In this document: positions 20,880 to 27,791 of the stretch, one piece after another
Numbering within the stretch: position 1 is the first letter of the stretch
How the letters are laid out: every line of letters starts with the position of its first letter
Source of the DNA: a virus
Length of the DNA stretch: 27,791 nucleotides
Reading direction: 5' to 3' (one strand)
Virus record (IMG/VR): IMGVR_UViG_3300024355_000380
Location: 1-27,791 of that record
The notes under the pieces: generated by a model
Database searches by the model: none
What the model saw: the letters and a program-made list of their open reading frames with translations, nothing else
What the model was told of the DNA's origin: nothing
Translations under genes and position numbers: made by a program

Positions 20880-21234
20880 AAACCTAATAGGTCTGAAATA
20901 TCGCCTTGGCGCAGATGGCAGCAATGGCGAGATTGACTGCATCCATCTTGTACTACAAGCGTTGCGCAACATGGGGTTTGATGCGCCCGACTGTGATCGT
21001 CGCTGGTATCGAATGTCAAAAAGCGCTATTTTGGAAGAACTTCAGCGTTACACAGATCAGGTTGCGCACCCCGTCTACAATGGCGACATTGCCGCTTGGC
21101 ACGATCAGCGGCCTGCGTTTGGCGTAACATGGGAAACCGGGATTCTATTCGTCAATCAGCAAACCAAGCGCGTGGACTGGAAGCCGGTGGACGCCTTTAC
21201 GATCCACCATTGCTTCCGTATGAAATCGATTTAA
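20872..21234 (+). CDS. NlpC/P60-like tail-tip peptidase (lambda gpK-like)
   Basis: The GTG at 20872, overlapping the preceding stop by eight bases, gives 120 residues: CENLIGLKYRLGADGSNGEI-D-C-IHLVLQ. The Gly-rich turn followed by Asp22-Cys23 is the nucleophile motif of NlpC/P60 amidases, which cut cell-wall peptides and in lambda-type tails sit at the tip. A later strand, YNGDIAAWHDQRPAFGVTWE, takes the place of the usual 'GDiv.....HvGi' segment. The catalytic His is not clearly at its normal place, so activity is uncertain. A TTG start at 20842 is possible but less likely. The 3' end overlaps the next gene. Confidence 0.75.
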   Translation: MCENLIGLKYRLGADGSNGEIDCIHLVLQALRNMGFDAPDCDRRWYRMSKSAILEELQRYTDQVAHPVYNGDIAAWHDQRPAFGVTWETGILFVNQQTKRVDWKPVDAFTIHHCFRMKSI

Positions 21235-24200
21235 TTTATACGCTTGGCTGCACAGAGGAAGAATACAAAAAGTTTGTTCGTTTTGTAAAAGAAAACGCGT
21301 GTATTAGGCCCTCGGACTACGAGCATATCCCAGATATTGTTGCGGGTCCTATTACACCTGTTGCCGCAATTTTTATCAATTTGGCTGTTGGTGTAGCCTT
21401 AACAGCAGTCTCAGCCTTATTAGCGCCAAAACCTGATATTGGAGCTTTTGAAGAGCGCAAACGTGTTCGCAGTGCTCGCCTGCCAAATCAAGTTGGACCG
21501 TCACGATTTAATCAGACATCTGCCTTTGATAGCGTTTCTGCTTTGGCAGAGTATGGCGATATTATCCCCATCCCGTTTGGAAAAATGGGGACGGATAGTG
21601 ATGGCACATTAACTGGCGGTCTTGTACTTGCTCCTGCACTTGTTTGGAGTAGGTGTTTTTCTGAGGGCACACAACAACGCTTCAAGGGTCTTTATTGCAC
21701 GGGAGAATATGGAATTGCTGCCCCAACGCTAAAAGGCCTTTGGCTTGGCACTACGCCAATCAGTGCCCTTGGAACACGAGAATACTGTGTTTATTGGAAG
21801 TCAAGAGCTGGGTCAAATAGAATTACAACAAGCGATCGAATTGCTGGTACAAATATTGACGTTGATTCAGGCGATCCGTTAGAGCTTGATGGTATTACAG
21901 ACCCATTTGTTGCGCCAGTTGCCAATGCTTTTTTGGATGCTGGTTTTTGTATGGCGTATAACCCGAATGCCAAATCGACATTTGGGCAATACAACCCAAT
22001 TCATAACGGCAGCGCATTTCGATTTAACTGGGAAGTCGTAAGTCTGCCTAAGTCACTTCGTTCTGATGACGAAGGAATGCGTGAAGCGCGTTCGTTACGA
22101 AGAAAAATTTCAGGCGATGATGGCGATCAACCCCTGGGTGGACAACCCGGCACTGGACGCGCCTACGGCCGTCGCATGGGCTTAATTCGTCATACCCCCG
22201 TTGGAGGGGAAATGACCGAGTATCAAGATCGGACAGAAATCAATGTAAAAGCAAATGACACAATTGTATTTCGTATCAATAGTCTTGACTGGAATGATTT
22301 TGCGGCTAGCGATTATGTAAGTAACGACAAGAATATCGGAAAATCGTTGAAACAGTATGGCCACAATCTAAAAGATTTAACCAGTGCCGCAGATACATGG
22401 CGCGTTAGAGCAGACAATTTGCTAACCGTTGGCAGTCGTTGGATGATCGGCGCAAGTCAATGGGTTGTCATTTCTAGGGATGCCTCATCACCAAAGAAAA
22501 TCTGGGAACGTGGTTACAACGTCAATGTAACTCTTAAGTGTGTAAGCACTACTGGCACGGCCAAAATTGGCATTGCTGGTATGCGTGCATCAACCGAGCC
22601 TCTAGGAGGAGATGAGGGCACCGCAAAAAATCCCACAAAACATTGTGGGGCAGCTTTCTATAACCTTGTTCAATATGATGTTGCCACTGTGCGCATGGTG
22701 CGCATTGCGGACACCATTGAAGTAGGGATTAAATCACAGGTATGGAATCGCGCTAGCGGATTGTGCAATTTCAATGCTATTCCTAGCCCAGAAACACTAA
22801 AAAGAAAAGACGATAAAGAGATACAGCTTAATACGCCAAGAATGGATAAATATTTCGAGCGCACTTCATGTTTTTCAATATGGGTGCGTCCAATTCCAGA
22901 GTGGAAAGAAACCGATCAGCCTTTGCAGGCGTGGTCAAGAATTCCGATTATTTTTTGCGTAACAGGTAATTCTCCTGTTGACATGTATAACTATGTTCGT
23001 ATCAGACCACGCAATCGCGGCCGCTACGAGTTTCGATTTATTCCCCACAGCGGCAGCGATATTGCCATTTTTCAAGGAAAAGACACTATTTTTTGGCGGC
23101 TAAATAAACAGGTTGGCACAACCATTGGAGAGGACTTTGAAACAACATACGGAAAATTCAGGATGACAATTGTTGGGGACAAGGTAGCCCAATCTGCCAT
23201 TGCCATCAATCCCGAGCTTGTAGCTGATCCCAATAAAACAATTTCTGAAACAACGACAACTGAATCCAAGCCTAAATCTATATCCGTTGAAGCTTTTGTT
23301 GCAGATAATCTCAATGCAAATTTTGTTCTTGTTGCCTACATGGATCAGGCGCTAGGAGACGCGGCCACACAAGCTGGCGAAACAAAGAGCGTAAACCTTA
23401 CTTTCAATGGTGGGACTGGCAGGACAATTACCGTTAAGTTGACAGCTACATCAACCGAAGCTTCTTCTGGGCCAAAGCACATTGAGCTTTTTGGCAATAA
23501 GTGGAGTTGGGTTGGGAGTTATTCGTTCACTATTGTGTCGTCTACCGGTTCATGGGCCGCTAATGATGCAGCGTGGAATACGCAAGTTTTAACACGAACA
23601 AAATACAGCCAACATTATGGATACAAGGAAGTTGCCGTAAAACTGAAGATTGACTCAGTAACAGCTGGGACAACCGTCACTTCGGTAAGCGTTGACGAAG
23701 AGGGCCGCATTTTTGAAGAGAATAGTCAAGTCAGTGATTGCAGCCATTACGTTGAACTTGAAAAATCTTGCGAGCAAGGCCCTGAACATCAAATCGTTTA
23801 TGTGAACGAGGCGATCGCCGATGACACAGTGGCCCAGTACGAAGATATGAGCATGATCGGTTTAAGCATCAAATCCAGTACCAGCCTTAAAACTGTTGAT
23901 CAACTGCGGGCATGGATAGAAACAGGCATTGATGTTGTTCGTTTGAATGACGATGATGCCGTTGGCCCAAGCAATCAGTTTACGGATCTTGTTTACTATC
24001 TCCTCACCAATAAAAAACAAGGTGTTGGCGGCCTGGTCAATTCTTCGCTTATTGATGTTGAATCCCTTCGGACAACAGGCACATTTTTACGTGCAAATAA
24101 AATTCAATACAATACTGTGCTAGAGACACCGCAGAACTTCCGTGAGTTCATGGCGAGCCAAGCGCCATTGCTACTGTGCAATTTTATTATTAAAAACGGC

Positions 24201-24980
24201 AAATTTGGCATGATGCCAGCGCTGCCAACAAATACAGATGGCACGATTAATACGAATGCTGTTGTTGTAGAGCAAATCTTTAGCGCAGGCAACATCATTG
24301 AAGGCAGTTTCAGCCTCTCATATTTAGAGGCGGCACAACGTGAACCTTTGAGCATTTCTGTTCGGTATCGCGATGCAATTCCTTACGAACTGCCCTCAGA
24401 ACTATCTTCAATCGTAAGTTACAACACCAATAAATATGGAACAACGATAACGGAAAATTATGATCTTACGGCATTTTGTTGCAGCAAAACACAGGCATTG
24501 CTTACCGCACGGTTTTTACTTGCTGTCAGAAAACACGTTGATCACACTATCAACTTCAAAACTGTTCCGGATGGGCTTTCGATTGGTCCAGGATCATACA
24601 TTCGCGTATTAACGGAAGACACTACATACAGTGCTGGTAACAATGCGCTCGTTTCACCAAATGGAACAATAACTAGCGTGAGTCTGATTCCAAATGGAAC
24701 GTATCAGGCATATGTCTATGCTCCTGGAAGCACAGAAGTAACTACCCAAACCATCACAATTTCAAACGGAGTTGTAACGCCTGCTTTGGATACAGGAACA
24801 ACTTTGATCAGCATCCAAAACACAAATTACAGAAAAGGCGTTTATCAGGTGGAGCAGTTGACGCTTGACGAAGATGGTTTGGTTGAAGTCGCCGCTGTGG
24901 CTGTACCGACAGACGCTGATGGTCGCAGTAAAGTGGCTGTGGACGTAATGGATTCGTCATTGTTTGAATACCTTGACTAA
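21129..24980 (+). CDS. tail tip / central fibre protein (gpJ-like, TipJ)
   Basis: The ATG at 21129 gives 1283 residues, overlapping the NlpC gene by 106 bases. Later starts (TTG near 21208) would shorten it without losing the core. After a short YEIDLIYTLGCTEEEYKKFV segment comes a hydrophobic stretch at ~72-100 (TPVAAIFINLAVGVALTAVS then ALLAPKP), as in lambda gpI. The rest has the gpJ-like order: repeated beta domains, LAEYGDIIPIPFGKMGTDSD near the start of the hub part, YEDMSMIGLSIKSSTSLKTV, and NFREFMASQAPLLLCNFIIK toward the C-terminus. This protein recognises the receptor or holds the receptor-binding fibre. The gene is more AT-rich than the head genes. Confidence 0.88.
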   Translation: MGNRDSIRQSANQARGLEAGGRLYDPPLLPYEIDLIYTLGCTEEEYKKFVRFVKENACIRPSDYEHIPDIVAGPITPVAAIFINLAVGVALTAVSALLAPKPDIGAFEERKRVRSARLPNQVGPSRFNQTSAFDSVSALAEYGDIIPIPFGKMGTDSDGTLTGGLVLAPALVWSRCFSEGTQQRFKGLYCTGEYGIAAPTLKGLWLGTTPISALGTREYCVYWKSRAGSNRITTSDRIAGTNIDVDSGDPLELDGITDPFVAPVANAFLDAGFCMAYNPNAKSTFGQYNPIHNGSAFRFNWEVVSLPKSLRSDDEGMREARSLRRKISGDDGDQPLGGQPGTGRAYGRRMGLIRHTPVGGEMTEYQDRTEINVKANDTIVFRINSLDWNDFAASDYVSNDKNIGKSLKQYGHNLKDLTSAADTWRVRADNLLTVGSRWMIGASQWVVISRDASSPKKIWERGYNVNVTLKCVSTTGTAKIGIAGMRASTEPLGGDEGTAKNPTKHCGAAFYNLVQYDVATVRMVRIADTIEVGIKSQVWNRASGLCNFNAIPSPETLKRKDDKEIQLNTPRMDKYFERTSCFSIWVRPIPEWKETDQPLQAWSRIPIIFCVTGNSPVDMYNYVRIRPRNRGRYEFRFIPHSGSDIAIFQGKDTIFWRLNKQVGTTIGEDFETTYGKFRMTIVGDKVAQSAIAINPELVADPNKTISETTTTESKPKSISVEAFVADNLNANFVLVAYMDQALGDAATQAGETKSVNLTFNGGTGRTITVKLTATSTEASSGPKHIELFGNKWSWVGSYSFTIVSSTGSWAANDAAWNTQVLTRTKYSQHYGYKEVAVKLKIDSVTAGTTVTSVSVDEEGRIFEENSQVSDCSHYVELEKSCEQGPEHQIVYVNEAIADDTVAQYEDMSMIGLSIKSSTSLKTVDQLRAWIETGIDVVRLNDDDAVGPSNQFTDLVYYLLTNKKQGVGGLVNSSLIDVESLRTTGTFLRANKIQYNTVLETPQNFREFMASQAPLLLCNFIIKNGKFGMMPALPTNTDGTINTNAVVVEQIFSAGNIIEGSFSLSYLEAAQREPLSISVRYRDAIPYELPSELSSIVSYNTNKYGTTITENYDLTAFCCSKTQALLTARFLLAVRKHVDHTINFKTVPDGLSIGPGSYIRVLTEDTTYSAGNNALVSPNGTITSVSLIPNGTYQAYVYAPGSTEVTTQTITISNGVVTPALDTGTTLISIQNTNYRKGVYQVEQLTLDEDGLVEVAAVAVPTDADGRSKVAVDVMDSSLFEYLD

Positions 24981-25354
24981 TGCCCTATCCAACGCTTGCT
25001 CCTTCAACCCGCGATTACGCTCCAGGTGATTGGCCGGTCAAGGTTTTTCCTGCGCAATCTGGAGCAGAAGTACGCATCCGGTACGGCAACCAGCGAACAA
25101 ACCCAACTTTGGCGCTGAGTTACGACAACATTACGGATGCCAATGCCGACGCTTTCCTTGTTCATTACAATGAAACACAAGGCACCTTTTTGACTTTTAC
25201 CTTGCCAACAGAGGCGCTTACTGGCTGGAGGGGTGCTGCGTTAAATGCAGGTAGCGGCACCAATGCTGCTTGGCGTTATTCGTCGCCACCGCAGGTGACC
25301 AATATTCGCCCTGGGATTTCCAGCGTTAGAGTTGAACTGGTGGGAGTCATCTAA
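24980..25354 (+). CDS. minor tail protein (gpM-like)
   Basis: This 124-residue protein starts at the ATG overlapping the tail-tip stop (TAATG). APSTRDYAPGDWPVKVFPAQ, then RTNPTLALSYDNITDANADA, then TFTLPTEALTGWRGAALNAG, and a final RPGISSVRVELVGVI fits the gpM-like minor tail or 'Phage_tail_3' proteins, which pack against the tail tip. It is beta-rich with no signal or membrane segment. It is translationally coupled on both sides. Confidence 0.7.
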   Translation: MPYPTLAPSTRDYAPGDWPVKVFPAQSGAEVRIRYGNQRTNPTLALSYDNITDANADAFLVHYNETQGTFLTFTLPTEALTGWRGAALNAGSGTNAAWRYSSPPQVTNIRPGISSVRVELVGVI

Positions 25355-25779
25355 TGGCTAAGGTCTATACCGGTCGCGATGGACGCCTGCTAATCGACGG
25401 CGTTTCCCAGCTCAAGGTCAGCAACTGGACTTTGACTGGCTCCCTCGAAGTTCTTGAGACAACCACACTGGGACAAGCACAGCGTAGTTATGTACCTGGC
25501 GTTCAGGAATTTAACGGCAGTGCCACACTTCTGTATTACAAAGACGACGAAGATCGTAACGATGCCGCTACGGCATTGAAAAAAATTCTACGTGTTGATG
25601 GTGTAGCCAGTACAGACACTGTTACGTTACGTCTTCGCCTTAGAGACGGAACAATTGTCAATGATGTTGAACTAACTGCATACATTACAAGCGTAAGTTT
25701 TGGTGCCAGTGTTGGGGAAGTTACTCGTGCAGAGATTTCTTTCCAAGGCACAGGGGCCCTCACTGCGGTGACAATCTAA
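25354..25779 (+). CDS. second tail-tube-like protein
   Basis: This 141-residue protein starts at the ATG overlapping the previous stop. GRDGRLLIDGVSQLKVSNWT, then GSLEVLETTTLGQAQRSYVP, then GVQEFNGSATLLYYKDDEDR, then GEVTRAEISFQGTGAL is the strand order of phage tail tube proteins. It aligns with the fold part of the larger tube protein at 16649, without that protein's inserted domain. It may form a special ring near the tip, or it may be a minor tube or fibre-attachment subunit. The call as tube fold is strong; its place in the virion is inferred. Confidence 0.75.
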   Translation: MAKVYTGRDGRLLIDGVSQLKVSNWTLTGSLEVLETTTLGQAQRSYVPGVQEFNGSATLLYYKDDEDRNDAATALKKILRVDGVASTDTVTLRLRLRDGTIVNDVELTAYITSVSFGASVGEVTRAEISFQGTGALTAVTI

Positions 25780-26675
25780 TGGGACTTTATTTAGGCAATG
25801 TCGGCAATATTGAGCTGACGCGCAAATCATTGGAAGGCAATAAAACTTCTATCGTTAATCCATCCGATGTAAATGCGAATAGGGATCGTTTTAGCTTCGA
25901 TTTTGATTCTGGTTTTTTAATCAGTGGCGATCTACTGGAGCTTTCGACAACTGACGGCACAAATTTAGATTTTGTTGCAGCAAGCGGATGGGCCAATAAT
26001 ACAGTTCAAACAAGCGGGAACTGGTACGCCTACGTTGATGATTTGGGCGGAATTAAGTTGTACAGCAGTTTTGATGCGAGCCTAGAAGGCGGTTCAACTG
26101 GCTTGATCCCACTTACTGCTATCGCACGCGACATTCCAATTCGCGCCGTAATTCGTGATCGTGATTCGCGACTATTGGCATCGGTAACAGAGTACGAACT
26201 GAACACTAATCGTGAAGTTGTTGATATTACAACTCTTAGTGACGAGCATCGCCAGCAATACAGCAGTTTGATCACTGGAAGTGGACGACTGACCGCCCAA
26301 TGGGATTACGTTAATAATGGCGAAGTAGAGCCTGTCAATTATTTAATGCAGTTAGTGCTTAGGACTGAAATTGGATCCGCATTTCACGGTAAATTTTATA
26401 TTAAATACCCCAATACGACTGCACATGCTGGGTCGTTTGCGGCAACTCAGATCAATGACGCCCTATGGTGGGAATTTGATGCTCTTGTGACTGCTAGTGC
26501 GGTCAGCTTTACCACTGATGCACTTGTGGTCGGCACAATTGATTTTGTTGCCACTGGACCGATTCGACTTAAGGCTCAGATATTGCCCAACCGCTATCTG
26601 TTGCAGGAAGACACAGGCAAGATCGAGCTGGAGCAGGATCCAGATTCCTTTATGCTGTTGGAAGAACGGGAGTAA
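25779..26675 (+). CDS. cyanophage-type tail structural protein, tube-like C-terminal half
   Basis: This 298-residue protein starts at the ATG overlapping the previous stop (TAATG). The first half begins MGLYLGNVGNIELTRKS and has RDRFSFDFDSGFLISGDLLE, then AYVDDLGGIKLYSSFDASLE. The second half, TEYELNTNREVVDITTLSDE then HRQQYSSLITGSGRLTAQWD, followed by VVGTIDFVATGPIRL, echoes the 'E..dtTTLg.....y.pG....G..t..y' pattern of tube folds. The C-terminus is acidic (EQDPDSFMLLEERE). I recall similar cyanophage proteins of unknown function next to tail fibres. It probably links tail tip and fibre. Confidence 0.7.
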   Translation: MGLYLGNVGNIELTRKSLEGNKTSIVNPSDVNANRDRFSFDFDSGFLISGDLLELSTTDGTNLDFVAASGWANNTVQTSGNWYAYVDDLGGIKLYSSFDASLEGGSTGLIPLTAIARDIPIRAVIRDRDSRLLASVTEYELNTNREVVDITTLSDEHRQQYSSLITGSGRLTAQWDYVNNGEVEPVNYLMQLVLRTEIGSAFHGKFYIKYPNTTAHAGSFAATQINDALWWEFDALVTASAVSFTTDALVVGTIDFVATGPIRLKAQILPNRYLLQEDTGKIELEQDPDSFMLLEERE

Positions 26676-26720
26676 GACTTAGACTCGGTGTAACTGTAAT
26701 CGTCACACAGGCACTGAGGC

Positions 26721-27791
26721 ATGGCCGACCTTCGTATCAGCGAACTAGCGGCACTTGCTGGTAATGACCTTGCCGCAGGTGATCTTCTGCCGATCGCAGA
26801 CGTAAGCGCTAGTGAAACCAAGCGAATCACTGTTACCGATCTGGTGGGCAATGCCACCACACTGATTGCTGACGCCACAATTCCCGGCGCCAAAATTCTC
26901 TTCAATAACAATACTGTTGCTGGTGCGGCCCTTCAGAACAGCAGCGTTACAGAAACTCAGTTAGCGAATGACGCAGTAACAGCCGCAAAGCTGGCCGACG
27001 AATCCAGCGTTGATCTCGTTACCACTCTTCCCGCTAGTGGCGCTTTTGTCGGTCAAATTGCCTTGGATACCGATGACAGCAAAATTTATTGCTGGGATGG
27101 TACAAGTTGGATCAGCCTTAAAGCAGCTGGATCGATTAACAGCGTTCTTGGTAGCAGCAGTGGAGTAGTCAATATCAGTGTTAGTACATCTGGGGATGAA
27201 GTCACCATAAGCACAACACTTGATAACACCGGTGCTGCAGCTCAATTTTTAGCCGGTCCAACTGGAGGCGCTGGCGCAGTAAGTTACCGCACGATTGCTT
27301 CAACGGATCTTCCTACTGCAACAACTTCCACTAAGGGCGCCGTAATTGTTAGTGGAAACGGCTTAACCCTAAGTGGCGATACCATTGCAATCAATAATAC
27401 TGTAAGCAGTAGTGCCACAAGACATCTTGTTACATATACAGCCAACGGTTTGATCACCGACGGAGGCATAATTGGGCCATCTGATTTGCCTATTGCGACA
27501 GAAAGTACCGTTGGGGCAATTAAACCCGGGACTGGACTTGGTGTTGACGTTACTGGTTTTCTGAATCACGCAAATACAGTTACCGCCACTACGGGCACCA
27601 AAATTACATATGACACTGAAGGCCATGTAACCGCATCTGAAGGTCTAATTGCTACAGATATTCCAGATCTAGATACCGCAAAAATTACAACGGGAACTTT
27701 CCCAACAACTCGTATCGCTAATGCGGCTATTGTTGCAAATAAACTTGCTAACTATTCTGTAACAGCGATTGGTGAAACTCAACCGGTTGCA
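26721..27791 (+). CDS. tail fibre, partial (C-terminus beyond right edge)
   Basis: The ATG at 26721 opens a frame still open at the window end, 357 codons visible. It begins MADLRISELAALAGNDLAAG and continues DLLPIADVSASETKRITVTD, an N-terminus I recall from cyanophage fibres. Next come Ala/Thr-rich VTETQLANDAVTAAKLADES, a collagen-free SKIYCWDGTSWISL tryptophan block, and repeated beta segments such as GDTIAINNTVSSSATRHLVT and TTGTFPTTRIANAAIVANKL. The N-terminal part should bind the tail; the receptor-binding C-terminus is not visible. A start further upstream is not available. Confidence 0.85.
   Translation, partial: MADLRISELAALAGNDLAAGDLLPIADVSASETKRITVTDLVGNATTLIADATIPGAKILFNNNTVAGAALQNSSVTETQLANDAVTAAKLADESSVDLVTTLPASGAFVGQIALDTDDSKIYCWDGTSWISLKAAGSINSVLGSSSGVVNISVSTSGDEVTISTTLDNTGAAAQFLAGPTGGAGAVSYRTIASTDLPTATTSTKGAVIVSGNGLTLSGDTIAINNTVSSSATRHLVTYTANGLITDGGIIGPSDLPIATESTVGAIKPGTGLGVDVTGFLNHANTVTATTGTKITYDTEGHVTASEGLIATDIPDLDTAKITTGTFPTTRIANAAIVANKLANYSVTAIGETQPVA

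Noticed and set aside
19355-23818. HIP1 octamers (19355-19362, 23811-23818) as proof of a cyanobacterial chromosome
   Set aside because: Only two copies were noticed in 27.8 kb. That is above chance but far below the density in many cyanobacterial genomes, so it is only weak host evidence.
1-27791. CRISPR array, integrase or attachment site
   Set aside because: No regularly spaced repeats and no recombinase motifs were found on either strand. Whether this is a prophage cannot be decided from the window.

Overview
The window looks like the packaging, head and tail half of a long, non-contractile-tailed (siphovirus-type) phage or prophage, most likely of a picocyanobacterium (Synechococcus/Cyanobium type). 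The host guess rests on recalled similarity. Several small proteins have the word patterns of picocyanobacterial and cyanophage families (ITPPPELVQQW...RPKPPSLKEQAL at 5112; AALRAAADQV at 5679; GYNKPKRTPNHPTKSH at 10659; MADLRISEL at 26721). The cyanobacterial HIP1 octamer GCGATCGC was noticed only twice, so this is not ordinary cyanobacterial chromosome. No photosynthesis genes, tRNAs, CRISPR arrays or integrase are seen.

Layout. On the minus strand, 2081 to 1, is an early module: a ribbon-helix-helix/replication-like protein, a small unknown, an HNH endonuclease, another small unknown, and a PD-(D/E)XK exonuclease that runs off the left edge. A divergent intergenic region (2082-2279) with repeats and DnaA-box-like sites separates it from the late genes. 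The plus-strand late module runs: small terminase candidate, HNH endonuclease, large terminase; a cluster of small accessory genes behind a good sigma70-type promoter with an internal palindrome (4742-6179); portal (DUF4055 type); MuF-like minor head protein with an intein; small genes (9903-11127); scaffold, major capsid and decoration protein; an antisense HNH gene; head-tail adaptors interleaved with three tandem paralogous small proteins; neck, tail terminator and tail tube; tail chaperone G/GT with a +1 (or -2) frameshift; tape measure; tail-tip proteins including an NlpC/P60-like protein and a 1283-residue tip protein; two more tube-like tail proteins; and a tail fibre that runs off the right edge.

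The most striking element is at 8798-9610. An in-frame 271-residue intein interrupts the MuF gene exactly at the conserved Cys of its HxNCR motif. The strand opposite the intein encodes a 249-residue Vsr-like (EDxHD-type) homing endonuclease that covers 250 of the 271 intein codons, in exact codon register. A protein-splicing element and its probable mobility enzyme therefore seem to be written on the two strands of the same DNA. With the HNH genes at 551, 2651 and 13393, four homing-type endonuclease genes lie within about 13.5 kb.

How the genes work together. TerS/TerL package DNA through the DUF4055 portal into a scaffolded HK97-fold capsid. MuF is attached to the portal or head interior, the adaptors close the neck, the chaperone and tape measure set tail length, and the tip and fibre proteins find the host. 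The minus-strand module is probably transcribed early from the 2082-2279 region.
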